Shown here in pieces: positions 16,987-25,818 of a stretch of 64,000 bases of DNA. The position numbers and the translations under genes were made by a program. The stretch comes from PFJX01 sp044227325 (GTDB taxonomy: Bacteria; Pseudomonadota; Gammaproteobacteria; Burkholderiales; Thiobacillaceae): the NCBI GenBank assembly GCA_044227325.1, contig JBGAFI010000003.1, forward strand, positions 186,001 through 250,000, in the 5' to 3' direction. The notes beneath the pieces are model-generated. The model worked only from the letters and a program-made list of their open reading frames with translations, was not told where the DNA came from and made no database searches. Positions within the stretch are counted from its first letter, which is position 1, and the number at the start of each line of letters is the position of its first letter.

Positions 16987-19359
16987 TTATGCCGCGATGC
17001 GCCGCTTGCCGTTGGCGAGGCCGAGCCGGATCACGGCGGCCACGTCCAGGATCAGGGCCACCCGGCCGTCGCCCATGATGGTGGCGCCGGACATGCCGGC
17101 CACCTTGCGGTAGTTGGCTTCCAGACTCTTGATGACCACCTGGTGCTGGCCCAGCAATTCGTCCACGAACAAGGCCGCCTTGCCTTCCTCGCCTTCCACC
17201 ACCACCACCAGGCCTTTGGACAGGTCATCGACGCCGGTTAGGCCGAATACCTCCGACAGGGCGATGAAGGGCAGATATTCGCCGCGGATGTGCATCATGC
17301 GGGAGTCCCCGGCCATGGTGCGGATGTCGTCCTGGTTGGGCTGCAGGGACTCCACCACCGTGGTGATGGGCACGATGAAGGTTTCGCCGCCGACGCCCAC
17401 CGACATGCCGTCCAGGATCGCCAGGGTCAGGGGCAGGCGGATCACGGTGCGGGTGCCGAAGCCGGGGGAGGACTCCAGTTCCACCTTGCCTCCCAATTCC
17501 TCGATGTTGCGCTTCACCACGTCCATGCCCACGCCGCGGCCGGACACGTCGGTGACCACTTCGGCGGTGGAGAAGCCGGGGGCGAAGATGAGTTGCCAGA
17601 CATCGTGGTCCGACATCGCGTCGTTGACCGGAAAGCCGCGTTCCCTGGCTTTTTCCAGGATGCGCGCCCGGTTCAGGCCGCCGCCGTCGTCCATGACCTC
17701 GATGACCACCGCGCCGCCCTGATGGGAGGCTTTCAGGGTGAGGGTGCCTTTCGGATTCTTGCCGGCGGCGACGCGTTTTTCCGGCGTTTCGATGCCGTGG
17801 TCCAGACTGTTGCGTACAAGATGGGTGAGCGGGTCGGTGATCTTCTCGATCAGGCCCTTGTCCAGTTCGGTGTTCTCGCCGATGGTCTTCATCTCCACCT
17901 GCTTGTTCAACTTGCCGGCGAGATCGCGCACCACGCGCGGGAAACGGGAGAACACCATGCTCATGGGCAGCATGCGGATGGACATGACCGATTCCTGCAT
18001 ATCCCGGGTGTTGCGGGACAGCAGGTCGATGCCCGCGAGCAGCTTTTCCGCCTCGACCGGGTCCAGGATGCTCGCGGCCTCCGCCAGCATGGCCTGGGTG
18101 ATGACCAGTTCGCCCACCAGGTTGATGAGCTGGTCCACTTTCTCGACCGAGACGCGGATGCTGGAATCGGCGCCGGCCGCGGTCACGGTTTTGTCGGAAT
18201 CGCGCCGGCCCGCCTTCGCGGTTTCGATGCCGGGGGCGTCGGTCAACCGGCGACCCGCGGCGGGTGGGGGCGGCGCGGCGGCTTCGCTTTGGCTTTCCGG
18301 CGGCGCGGCTTCGATCATGGCCTGCGCCAGAGGCGGCACGCCGGGCGCGTTGTCGAAGAGGCCCAATCCGCCGGGCGCGTCGATGAAGACGCCGTATCCC
18401 TGGCCTTCGATGGCCGCCGGGCTGTCCGTGGCCTCGACGTCGCGGTCGGGCAGGTTTTCCCGACTTTCCTGCGCGTCGTCGAAGAGGCCGTAAGCCCCAT
18501 CCGGGGCGTCGCCGCTGTCGGGGGGCGCGTCGCCGGCGGGGACATCCTCGAACAGGCCGTAGCCGGGGTCCGATGGCGGCGCCGGTTCGGGCGCGACGTC
18601 GGTGAAGAAGCCGTAGCTGTCGTCCCCGTCCGCGGGAGCGGCTTCCGGCGCATCGTCGAAGAAACCATACGCGGTCTCCGCCGCGGCGCTCGGTTTGATT
18701 TCGATCTCTTCCGGGCTCAGGTAAAAGGCGAACACATCCTTGATCTCGGCATCGCCGCGCGCGGTCGTCAACACGACTTCGAGGCGGCCATCGCCCGCAT
18801 CCGGCCGACGGCCGATTTCCACGGCGGCGATCTCGGCAAGGGCGGCAAGAATGTTGTCCACGCTGCCGCTCGTGCCGGCCACGTCGGGCGGGAGCAGGCA
18901 GGACAGCGCGACATGCCGGACTTCGACGCCGGCCGGAGGCGGCGCCTCGGGTTCGGGCGCGGGCGGGGCGACGCCCGTCGCGAGCTGGGTCAGACGCGCG
19001 CAGATGGCCTCGATTTCGCCGGCATCGGCCTCGGGTCCGCCCTGGTGGTGTTCCAGTTGGGCGCGCAGCACGTCGCCGGCGGCCAGGAAGGCATCCACCA
19101 TTTCCGGGCGCAGGCGCAGTTCCTCCTTGCGCAGGCGGTCCAGCAGCCCTTCGAGGACGTGGGTCACGCCGGTCATGTCGGTGAAGCCGAAGGTGCCGCT
19201 GCCGCCCTTGATGGAGTGGGCCGCCCGGAAGATGGCGTTGAGATCCTCCAGGGACGGGTTGTCCAGGTCCAGGCCGAGCAACAGATTTTCCATGTTCGCC
19301 AGGTGCTCCGATGTCTCCTCGAAGAACACCTGGTAGAACTGACTCATGTCGATGCTCAT
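16987..19359 (-). CDS. cheA: Chemotaxis histidine kinase CheA
   Basis: CheA autophosphorylates on His48 (FRAAHSIKGGSGTFGF) of its P1 domain and passes phosphate to CheY. After P1 comes an unusual acidic, Pro/Ala-rich linker (about 225-360) built from six variants of a Y-G-(F/L/V)-F-x-D-(A/V) motif. It is followed by the P3 dimerization helices, the HATPase domain (N box LVRNSLDHGIE; G boxes DDGGGL and GRGVGMDVV) and a C-terminal CheW-like P5 domain. A P2 CheY-binding domain is not obvious; the region 150-225 may contain a divergent one. Length is 790 residues. The repeat linker may dock CheY or other partners, which is inference. Confidence 0.96.
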   Translation of the reverse strand: MSIDMSQFYQVFFEETSEHLANMENLLLGLDLDNPSLEDLNAIFRAAHSIKGGSGTFGFTDMTGVTHVLEGLLDRLRKEELRLRPEMVDAFLAAGDVLRAQLEHHQGGPEADAGEIEAICARLTQLATGVAPPAPEPEAPPPAGVEVRHVALSCLLPPDVAGTSGSVDNILAALAEIAAVEIGRRPDAGDGRLEVVLTTARGDAEIKDVFAFYLSPEEIEIKPSAAAETAYGFFDDAPEAAPADGDDSYGFFTDVAPEPAPPSDPGYGLFEDVPAGDAPPDSGDAPDGAYGLFDDAQESRENLPDRDVEATDSPAAIEGQGYGVFIDAPGGLGLFDNAPGVPPLAQAMIEAAPPESQSEAAAPPPPAAGRRLTDAPGIETAKAGRRDSDKTVTAAGADSSIRVSVEKVDQLINLVGELVITQAMLAEAASILDPVEAEKLLAGIDLLSRNTRDMQESVMSIRMLPMSMVFSRFPRVVRDLAGKLNKQVEMKTIGENTELDKGLIEKITDPLTHLVRNSLDHGIETPEKRVAAGKNPKGTLTLKASHQGGAVVIEVMDDGGGLNRARILEKARERGFPVNDAMSDHDVWQLIFAPGFSTAEVVTDVSGRGVGMDVVKRNIEELGGKVELESSPGFGTRTVIRLPLTLAILDGMSVGVGGETFIVPITTVVESLQPNQDDIRTMAGDSRMMHIRGEYLPFIALSEVFGLTGVDDLSKGLVVVVEGEEGKAALFVDELLGQHQVVIKSLEANYRKVAGMSGATIMGDGRVALILDVAAVIRLGLANGKRRIAA

Positions 19360-19428
19360 GGCATCTCCCGCGAACTGGGTGCTGGATGCAAGAATGAACC
19401 CGTGGCGATCGGTTCGGACACCGGCCGC

Positions 19429-19794
19429 TCAGCCGATCACTTTCTTGACCACTTCGAGCAGCTTTTGCGGATCGAAGGGTTTCACCAGCCAGCCGGTCGC
19501 GCCCGCCGCCTTGCCCGCCGATTTCATGGCGTCCGAGGATTCGGTGGTGAGCATCAGGATGGGGGTGGCCTTGTACTGGGGCAGGCCGCGCAGGGTCTTG
19601 ATCAGGCTCAGGCCATCCATCTTGGGCATGTTCTGATCGGTCAGCACCAGGTTGGCCTGCTTGCCCTTGGCCTTGTTGAGGCCGTCCTCCCCGTCCACGG
19701 CCTCGACGACTTCGTAGCCGGCGCTTTTCAGCGTGAATGCCACCATTTGCCTGATGGAGGCGGAGTCATCAACGGTCAGAACGATTTTTGCCAT
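19429..19794 (-). CDS. cheY: Chemotaxis response regulator CheY
   Basis: A single receiver domain of 121 residues. The acid pocket is Asp9/Asp10, the phospho-acceptor is Asp53 (LVLTDQNMPKMDG), the switch Thr is at 83/84 (LMLTTES) and the conserved Lys is 105 (GWLVKPFDP). There is no output domain, as for motor-binding CheY. It lies between the second receptor and cheA in the FliA-type operon. No cheZ, cheR, cheB or cheD is present in the cluster, so the adaptation genes must be elsewhere. Confidence 0.95.
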   Translation of the reverse strand: MAKIVLTVDDSASIRQMVAFTLKSAGYEVVEAVDGEDGLNKAKGKQANLVLTDQNMPKMDGLSLIKTLRGLPQYKATPILMLTTESSDAMKSAGKAAGATGWLVKPFDPQKLLEVVKKVIG

Positions 19795-19811
19795 GCTGCT
19801 TCCTCTCAATA

Positions 19812-20984
19812 TCAGAATAATTCGATGTCGCCGGAGTCCATGCTTTCCTGCTTGACCGGATGGGGCCGGTTGGCGGCCACATCGGCTTGGCCGCGCAGCC
19901 GGTCCCGCGCCAGCCGGATGCTCGCGGCCAGATCGCCGTCCTGGCGAATGGTGGCGGCCAGTTCCTTGGCGATATGGACCCCGCTGTCGATGCGCGCCTG
20001 GGTGTGTTCGATCAACTGGTTGGTCATGTCCTGGAACTGGAGCGCCGTGACCGCGGTGTTGACCCCGTTGGAGACCTGCTCGGTGTGGGTGTTGATGGCG
20101 CGGGCGGAGTCCGTCATGGCCAGGTTGATCTTGCCGATGCGCGTCATGGTGTCCTGGACCCGCTTCTTCGACTCCAGGGCGAAGTTCATGTCCATGGAGG
20201 CGACGGTGTAGATGGAGGTATGGGCGGCGGTCAGGGAGTTGTGCACGCCGTCCATGTGGCCGCGGATCTGCTGGGAGAACAGATTGGTGCGCTGGGACAG
20301 GGCGCGCACCTCGTCCGCCACCACGGCGAAGCCGCGTCCCGCCTCGCCGGCCCGGGCCGCCTCGATGGCGGCATTGAGGGCGAGCAGGTTGGTTTGTTTG
20401 GCGATGGCCTCGATCTCGCTGAGGATGCCGATGATGGCCTTGACCTCCACGTCGATGGTATCCATGGTCTCCACCAGACTCATCGCGATCTTGCTGGTGG
20501 TCAGAGTGTTGTCCACGAACGCTTCCATGGTCTTGGAAGTGTCCATGACGAATTCGGAGAAACTGGATCCGCCCGGCCCCTGATCCTCGTCCGTCATGCT
20601 GTTGATGATGGACAGGGCCAGGTCGCGCTGGGCCTGGATGTGGGTGTTCATCTCGCCGAAACTCGCGACCAGTTGCTCGATGGCGTGTTTGAGCAGGTAC
20701 TTGACCCGGTCCAGCTCGCCGAGACTGGTGTCGCGCCGGGCCAGCACGACGCGGGTCTGCTCCTCCATCAAGCCGTGCATTTCCGCGTGCAGGCCGGAAG
20801 TCGCCCGTGTTCCGGCATCCGCGTCCCCCGTCGTTTTGGCATCGCCCCGGCACCCCGACCAGACCAGCAGCGCCGCGCTGGCGGCGACGCCGGCAATGCC
20901 CCACTGGGGGCCGGCAAACCAGATGATCAGGCTCACCAGCATGGCGCCAGCCAGGACCAGCAGGGTGAAGCGAGCAGAACCCAA
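19812..20984 (-). CDS. Methyl-accepting chemotaxis-type protein without sensor domain
   Basis: A 390-residue protein with two N-terminal membrane segments (about 5-22 and 28-43), almost no periplasmic loop, and then an MCP-like coiled coil with the tip NLLALNAAIEAARAGEAGRG. TTG is used as start, with GAGGG six bases upstream; no closer ATG makes a full-length protein. It ends in the acidic tail DSGDIELF. With no ligand-binding domain it may sense from the membrane or cytoplasm. It is the first gene of the che operon, directly behind the FliA-type promoter. Confidence 0.88.
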   Translation of the reverse strand: MGSARFTLLVLAGAMLVSLIIWFAGPQWGIAGVAASAALLVWSGCRGDAKTTGDADAGTRATSGLHAEMHGLMEEQTRVVLARRDTSLGELDRVKYLLKHAIEQLVASFGEMNTHIQAQRDLALSIINSMTDEDQGPGGSSFSEFVMDTSKTMEAFVDNTLTTSKIAMSLVETMDTIDVEVKAIIGILSEIEAIAKQTNLLALNAAIEAARAGEAGRGFAVVADEVRALSQRTNLFSQQIRGHMDGVHNSLTAAHTSIYTVASMDMNFALESKKRVQDTMTRIGKINLAMTDSARAINTHTEQVSNGVNTAVTALQFQDMTNQLIEHTQARIDSGVHIAKELAATIRQDGDLAASIRLARDRLRGQADVAANRPHPVKQESMDSGDIELF

Positions 20985-21029
20985 GGTATCCCTCTTTATC
21001 GGTAAATGACATGCAAAACATCCCCCGAT

Positions 21030-21056
21030 TTATCGGCGGCCGGGTTGAAAACTTTA
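21030..21056 (-). promoter_or_regulatory. Sigma-28 (FliA) promoter of the chemotaxis operon
   Basis: On the minus strand TAAA (21053-21056), exactly 15 bases, then GCCGATAA (21030-21037): a perfect match to the FliA consensus TAAA-N15-GCCGATAA. It lies 46 bases upstream of the TTG start of the first receptor gene and ties the whole operon to flagellar gene control. Confidence 0.9.
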
Positions 21057-21082
21057 GCCGGCTTGTCGGGTTCGCGCGGGCG

Positions 21083-21106
21083 AAAAAAAGCCGGCGAAGG
21101 CCGGCT
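21083..21106 (-). terminator. Rho-independent terminator of grxD
   Basis: On the minus strand AGCCGGC, a short loop, GCCGGCT, then seven T residues. It follows the grxD stop by about 20 bases and separates grxD from the FliA promoter of the che operon. Confidence 0.85.
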
Positions 21107-21127
21107 GTAAAGGGCTGAAAGAACGCT

Positions 21128-21448
21128 TCAGTGGGTGGTGGCGCTGGCCAGCATTTGTTGCAGTTCACCCGATTGGTAGAGGTCGCGCATGATGTCCGAG
21201 CCGCCGACCAATTCCCCCTTGATGTAAAGCTGGGGAAACGTGGGCCAGTTGGCGTAGGTCTTCAGGCCGAGTTGCAGATCGGTGCTTTCCAGCACGTTCA
21301 CCGCGAGGAAATTGGTGAGTCCGCAGGCCTTGAGGATGTTGGCCGCGTTGGCGGAGAAGCCGCATTGGGGGAACTGGGGTGTGCCCTTCATGTAGAGGAC
21401 CACGGGGTTTTCCGTGACTTGCTGGTGAATGATGGCGTGTGCGTCCAT
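21128..21448 (-). CDS. grxD: Monothiol glutaredoxin, Grx4 type
   Basis: A 106-residue CGFS glutaredoxin; Cys29 in PQCGFSANA is the active site that coordinates a [2Fe-2S] cluster with glutathione and delivers it to apoproteins. The glutathione-site motifs WPTFPQLYIKGELVGGSDI are intact. The ATG at 21448 is preferred to one seven codons upstream because family members begin at this point. It stands alone between its own promoter and terminator. Confidence 0.95.
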   Translation of the reverse strand: MDAHAIIHQQVTENPVVLYMKGTPQFPQCGFSANAANILKACGLTNFLAVNVLESTDLQLGLKTYANWPTFPQLYIKGELVGGSDIMRDLYQSGELQQMLASATTH

Positions 21449-21481
21449 GGCGAATCCGTAAGTTGACAATATTAGTCGGGA

Positions 21482-21509
21482 ATTATACCGGCCGGCCGGA
21501 AGCCGTCAA
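21482..21509 (-). promoter_or_regulatory. Sigma-70 promoter of grxD
   Basis: On the minus strand -35 TTGACG (21504-21509) and -10 TATAAT (21482-21487) with a 16-base G/C-rich spacer. It lies about 35 bases before the start codon. It is among the best sigma-70 matches in the window. Confidence 0.75.
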
Positions 21510-21666
21510 GAAAGCGGCTTGGTCAAGCTTATGCTTCATGAGGCGCGATCGCGCGAAATCAAGGTGCCCGCGCCGCGGCCGCCGCTTTCGCCACGGGGCG
21601 CTGCCGTGCGCGAGGGGATGGTCTGTAACATGTGGGTTTCCGATCAACCGACCGACTGCCACTCCT

Positions 21667-22890
21667 ATGCCCCTGCTCGCATTCTCCGAAGCCAAGGCCC
21701 GCCTGCTGGCCTCCGCCACCGTCGTCACCGACCGGGAAACCATCGATCTCGCCGATGCCTTCGGCCGGGTGTTGGCGGAAGACCTGGTCTCCCCCATGAC
21801 CGTGCCGCCCTTCTCCAACGCGGCAATGGACGGTTATGCCGTGCGGGCCGCGGATGTGCCCGACGCCGGCGCGCGTTTGCCGATCTCCCAGCGCGTGGCG
21901 GCCGGCGATGTGGCCCAGGCGCTGGCGCCGGGCAGCGCGGCGCGCATTTTCACCGGCGCCCAGGTGCCCGACGGCGCCGACGCGGTGGTGATGCAGGAAG
22001 ATTGCCAGGCCGACGGCGATTTCGTCGTGGTCAACCAAGTGCCTCCCGCCGGCCAGCATGTCCGCCTGAAGGGCTCCGATCTCCTCGCGGGCAAGGCCAT
22101 CCTCGCCGCCGGCAGCCGTTTTTCCGCCGCCGCCATGGGTCTGGCCGCCTCGGTGGGGTTCGCCTCGGTACCTGTTTTCCGGCGCCTGAAGGTGGCCATC
22201 TTCTTCACCGGCAGCGAACTGGTGATGCCGGGCGACCCGCTGCCCGCCGGCCACATCTACAACTCCAACCGCTACGTCATGCGCGGGTTCCTGCGGGATC
22301 TTGGCGTGGATGTTATCGATCTGGGCATCATTCAGGACGATCGCCAGGCGACCCGCGCGGCCTTGCGCCAGGCCGCCGCCGAGGCGGACCTGATCGTCAC
22401 CAGCGGCGGCATGTCGGAGGGGGATGAGGACCACGTCACCGCCGCGGTCCAGGCCGAAGGGCATATCGACGTCTGGAAGATCGCTTCCAAACCGGGCAAG
22501 CCCCTGGCCTTCGGCGGCGTGAAAGTCGGCACACCCGGCGGCGACCGGGAGGCGGCCTTTATCGGTCTGCCGGGCAACCCGGTCTCGGTCTGGTCCGGTC
22601 TGCTGACGCTGGTCGCCCCCTTCCTGCGCCGCTGCCAGGGCCTGACCGTCATCGAGCCGGAGCGGCAGAAGTTGCGCGCCGACTTCAGCTACATGGTGAA
22701 GGGCAACCGCATGGAATTCGTGCGGGTGAAGCGCAACGCGAAAGGCGGTCTCGATATCTATCCGACCCAGGACTCGGCCATCATCTCCTCGGCGGTGTGG
22801 TGCGACGGTGTCGCCGCGATTCCCGCGGGCGCCACCATCCTGCCTGGCGACATCGTCGAGTACCTGCCGGGGCCGGGCTGGACGCCGTGA
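21667..22890 (+). CDS. moeA: Molybdopterin molybdotransferase MoeA (first copy)
   Basis: MoeA inserts molybdate into adenylated molybdopterin. The 407 residues show the N-terminal domain with PPFSNAAMDGYAVRA, the MoCF catalytic domain (VAIFFTGSEL, YNSNRYVMRGFLRDLG, VTSGGMSEGDEDHV, GLPGNPVSVW) and the C-terminal domain IV. It is transcribed away from grxD and its stop overlaps the GTG of the next gene. A second, clearly different MoeA is encoded at 26568-27812 in the tungsten cluster, so this one is probably the general molybdenum enzyme. Confidence 0.93.
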   Translation: MPLLAFSEAKARLLASATVVTDRETIDLADAFGRVLAEDLVSPMTVPPFSNAAMDGYAVRAADVPDAGARLPISQRVAAGDVAQALAPGSAARIFTGAQVPDGADAVVMQEDCQADGDFVVVNQVPPAGQHVRLKGSDLLAGKAILAAGSRFSAAAMGLAASVGFASVPVFRRLKVAIFFTGSELVMPGDPLPAGHIYNSNRYVMRGFLRDLGVDVIDLGIIQDDRQATRAALRQAAAEADLIVTSGGMSEGDEDHVTAAVQAEGHIDVWKIASKPGKPLAFGGVKVGTPGGDREAAFIGLPGNPVSVWSGLLTLVAPFLRRCQGLTVIEPERQKLRADFSYMVKGNRMEFVRVKRNAKGGLDIYPTQDSAIISSAVWCDGVAAIPAGATILPGDIVEYLPGPGWTP

Positions 22891-23252
22891 CCGACAGCGG
22901 GCGCAACCCGTTCGCGCGCTGGTTGAGCGTGGTCCTGCGCGGGTTGCATCTGGTCACGGTGATCGGCCTGGGCGCGGCCATCCTGGGCGCGCCCCTGGAC
23001 GCGCACATCCAGGCCATGGGGGTGTTGGCGAGCGGCGCGGCCATGCTGGCCCTGGACTTGATGATGAAGCCCCACCTGTTCAAGGAATGGTCCGGCGCCG
23101 CTCTGCTGATCAAGCTGGGCGTGGTGGGATGGATGACGCTGGACGCCGGCTTGCGCGCCCCCCTGTTCTGGTTGCTGGTGGCCTGGTCGGCGCTCTTCTC
23201 CCACGCGCCCGCGAGCTTCCGCCATGCGCGCTGGCTGGGCCGGGGTGGCTGA
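22887..23252 (+). CDS. Small hydrophobic membrane protein, unknown function
   Basis: The predicted 121-residue product starts at a GTG that overlaps the moeA stop, with three hydrophobic segments (about 14-32, 42-62 and 72-105). No domain I can name. Coupling to moeA may reflect co-expression only, since no Moco-related membrane protein of this kind is known to me. Confidence 0.7.
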   Translation: MTDSGRNPFARWLSVVLRGLHLVTVIGLGAAILGAPLDAHIQAMGVLASGAAMLALDLMMKPHLFKEWSGAALLIKLGVVGWMTLDAGLRAPLFWLLVAWSALFSHAPASFRHARWLGRGG

Positions 23253-23457
23253 CTGGCCTCCCGAGTTGCGCGGCCGCGCCATTCCCGAATGGAGCGGGTG
23301 GCTGGCGCAGGATGCGGACGGCGCCTGGTGGGCCTACGAGGCGGAACCCAACCAGCAGCCCAACGGCTGGTACGAGAACGAGGTCGGGCGTATCCAAAGA
23401 CTTTGCCTGGGGCCGCCGCCGGCGGATTGGCGCACCCGCCTCATCCGTTGCCGATGA
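23245..23457 (+). CDS. Small Trp-rich hypothetical protein
   Basis: About 70 residues from a GTG that overlaps the preceding stop by 8 bases; an in-frame ATG seven codons earlier is the alternative. It is rich in tryptophan and charged residues (ADWPPELRGRAIPEWSGWL, AWWAYEAEPNQQPNGWYENE). The composition is that of a compact soluble domain rather than a random frame, but I recognise no family. Confidence 0.55.
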   Translation: MADWPPELRGRAIPEWSGWLAQDADGAWWAYEAEPNQQPNGWYENEVGRIQRLCLGPPPADWRTRLIRCR

Positions 23458-23532
23458 GATCGCCGTGATTGTTGCGGCGCAGCATCCGCTTGGTGGACAA
23501 TAAGCCTTTGAATTTCCAGGCCGGGGATCAGC

Positions 23533-24297
23533 ATGAAGCGCGTCGTGTTCAACCAGAAGGGGGGCGTGGGGAAATCCACCATCGCCTGCAACCTGGCCGC
23601 CATCGGCGCGGCGCGCGGCCGGCGCAGCCTGGTCGTCGATCTCGATCCGCAGGGCAACGCCAGCCACTACCTGCTGGGTTCGGCGCAGAGCAAGCCGCCG
23701 CTGACCCTGGCCGACCTGTTCGACCAGATGCTCAATTTCAAGCTGCGGCCGCGCAAGACCGGCGAATTCGCCAGCGCGACGCCGTTCGAAAACCTGTGGC
23801 TGCTGCCGTCCCATCCCAGCCTGGAAGAGCTGGGCCCCAAGCTGGAATCCCGCTACAAGATCTACAAGCTGAAGGAAGCCCTGGAAGCGTTGCGTGACTT
23901 CGACGACATCTGGATCGACACGCCGCCCGCCTTCAACTTTTTCACCCGCTCCGCCCTCATCGCCGCCGACCGCTGCCTGATTCCCTTCGACTGCGACAGC
24001 TTCGCGCGCCAGGCCATCTATGCGCTGATGGACAACGTGGAGGAGATCCGCGCCGACCACAACCGGGACCTGCGCGTGGAAGGCATCGTGGTGAACCAGT
24101 TCCTGTCCCGTTCCAAACTGCCGCAACGGGTGGTGGCGGAACTGGTGGCGGAAGGCCTGCCGGTGCTGCCCCGGCATCTCTCCGCGTCCGTGAAGATCAA
24201 GGAATCCCACGAAGCCTGCCGGCCCCTCGTCCATCTGCTGCCGGGACACAAACTGACCCGGGAGTATCTGGAGCTGTACGAGGCGCTCCCGGCCTGA
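23533..24297 (+). CDS. ParA/MinD-family ATPase, orphan
   Basis: A 254-residue deviant-Walker-A ATPase: KGGVGKSTIACNLAA near residue 9, the conserved DLDPQGNASHYLLG and the Walker B-like DDIWIDTPPAF near 125. Unlike plasmid or chromosomal segregation operons there is no parB beside it, and no minC/minE. It may position some cargo, but the cargo cannot be inferred from the neighbours (a Trp-rich hypothetical and def). Confidence 0.85.
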   Translation: MKRVVFNQKGGVGKSTIACNLAAIGAARGRRSLVVDLDPQGNASHYLLGSAQSKPPLTLADLFDQMLNFKLRPRKTGEFASATPFENLWLLPSHPSLEELGPKLESRYKIYKLKEALEALRDFDDIWIDTPPAFNFFTRSALIAADRCLIPFDCDSFARQAIYALMDNVEEIRADHNRDLRVEGIVVNQFLSRSKLPQRVVAELVAEGLPVLPRHLSASVKIKESHEACRPLVHLLPGHKLTREYLELYEALPA

Positions 24298-24361
24298 GCC
24301 GCATTGGCGAGCATCCTCCTCCGGGGGAGAATGGCGTCCCGTTTTTCCCCATGAACCCGCC

Positions 24362-24886
24362 ATGCCCGCAAGACCCATCCTGAAAATGGGCGACCCCCGC
24401 CTGTTGCGAGTCGCCGCGCCGGTGACGGATTTCGCCGCGCCCGAACTCAAGAGCCTCATCGGCGACATGTTCGACACCATGGCGGAAGCGGGCGGCGTGG
24501 GTCTGGCCGCGCCCCAGATCGGCGTCGGGCTCAGGGTCGTGATCTTCGGTTTCGAGCGCAGCGAGCGCTATCCGGACGCGGAGCCGGTGCCGGCCACGAT
24601 CCTGATCAATCCGGTCATCACGCCCCTGGACGACGAACTGGAGGAGGGCTGGGAAGGCTGTCTGTCGGTGCCGGGGCTGCGCGGCATGGTGCCGCGTTAC
24701 AAGCGCATCCGTTACCAGGGTTTCGATGAACAAGGCGCGCCCATCGACCGCGCCGTGGAAGGCTTCCACGCCCGCGTGGCGCAGCACGAGTGCGATCACC
24801 TGGATGGCACGCTGTATCCCATGCGGGTGCGGGATTTCACCCGTTTCGGCTACACCGAGGTGTTGTTCCCGACGTTGTCCGGCTAG
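24362..24886 (+). CDS. def: Peptide deformylase
   Basis: Removes the N-formyl group from nascent proteins using a metal bound by one Cys and two His. All three motifs are present: GVGLAAPQIG (about 42), EGCLSVPG (about 98) and QHECDHLDGTLYP (about 141). The 174 residues are normal. No fmt follows, so this is probably one of several deformylase genes. Its stop codon overlaps the convergent zinc metallopeptidase stop at a shared CTAG. Confidence 0.95.
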   Translation: MPARPILKMGDPRLLRVAAPVTDFAAPELKSLIGDMFDTMAEAGGVGLAAPQIGVGLRVVIFGFERSERYPDAEPVPATILINPVITPLDDELEEGWEGCLSVPGLRGMVPRYKRIRYQGFDEQGAPIDRAVEGFHARVAQHECDHLDGTLYPMRVRDFTRFGYTEVLFPTLSG

Positions 24887-25737
24887 AGCCGCGCCGCCTT
24901 GAAGGTGTCGCAGCGCTTCGGGTCGCCGCTTTTCGCGCCGATCTCGAACCAGCGCATGCGCTGGGCCGAGCTGCCGTGGGTGAACGAATCCGGCACCACG
25001 CGGCCGCGCGCCTGCTGCTGCAAACGGTCGTCGCCGACGCCGGCGGCGGCGGCCAGGGCTTCCTCCACATCGCCCCGCTCGAGGATGCCGCGCGCCTTGT
25101 CCGCATGGTAGGCCCAGATGCCGGCGAGGCAGTCGGCCTGGAGTTCCATGCGTACCTGCAGGCGGTTGCTTTCCACCGCGCCGGCCCGTTGCCGCGCCGC
25201 GTTCACTTTCTCCGAGACGCCCAGCAGGGTCTGCACGTGGTGGCCCACCTCGTGGGCGATGACATAGGCCTGGGCGAAATCCCCCGGCGCGTGGAAACGG
25301 CGCGCCAGGTCGTCGAAGAAGCTCATGTCGAGATACAGCTTGTGGTCGCCGGGGCAGTAGAACGGTCCCATGGCGGCCTGGGCGTTGCCGCAGGCGGATT
25401 GCACCGCGCCGCTGAACAGCACCAGCCTGGGCTGTTCGTAATGGCCGCCGGATTGGCGGAACAATTCGCCCCAGGTGTCCTCCGTGTCCGCCAGCACCAC
25501 GGAGACGAAATCCTTGAGGCGCTGCTCGCCCGGATCGGCCGGCGCGCCGGCGGTGTGTGTCGTCTGCGGCGCGTCGGCGATCTGGTTCAGCACCGTGCCC
25601 GGGTCGATGCCCATGAACAGCGCGATGAGGGCGATGACCACGGTGCCGATGCCGCCGCCCACCAGGCCCTTGCCGCCGATCCCCATGCCCCGGCGGTCTT
25701 CGATGTTGTCGCTGCGGCGTCCCGATTCCCAACGCAT
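24883..25737 (-). CDS. YpfJ-type neutral zinc metallopeptidase
   Basis: A 284-residue predicted membrane-anchored zinc protease. The start MRWESGRRSDNIEDRRG is a hallmark of the family; a single membrane helix at about 22-44 follows and the rest is extracytoplasmic. The zinc motif HEVGHH is near residue 167 with a downstream glutamate (MELQADCLAG) as third ligand. Substrate unknown. It converges on def. Confidence 0.9.
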   Translation of the reverse strand: MRWESGRRSDNIEDRRGMGIGGKGLVGGGIGTVVIALIALFMGIDPGTVLNQIADAPQTTHTAGAPADPGEQRLKDFVSVVLADTEDTWGELFRQSGGHYEQPRLVLFSGAVQSACGNAQAAMGPFYCPGDHKLYLDMSFFDDLARRFHAPGDFAQAYVIAHEVGHHVQTLLGVSEKVNAARQRAGAVESNRLQVRMELQADCLAGIWAYHADKARGILERGDVEEALAAAAGVGDDRLQQQARGRVVPDSFTHGSSAQRMRWFEIGAKSGDPKRCDTFKAARL

Positions 25738-25818
25738 GGCTTATCCCTTCGTGATGTCATCAGCCAGCATGCACCCGTGCCGCGCCATGCGCCGCGATCT
25801 GGATCACACCGACGCGGT

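Noticed and set aside
17290..20211. Very long open frame on the plus strand opposite cheA, cheY and a receptor gene
   Set aside because: It is an antisense shadow of GC-rich coding DNA; composition is His/Gly/Ala/Gln-rich and no motif is seen.
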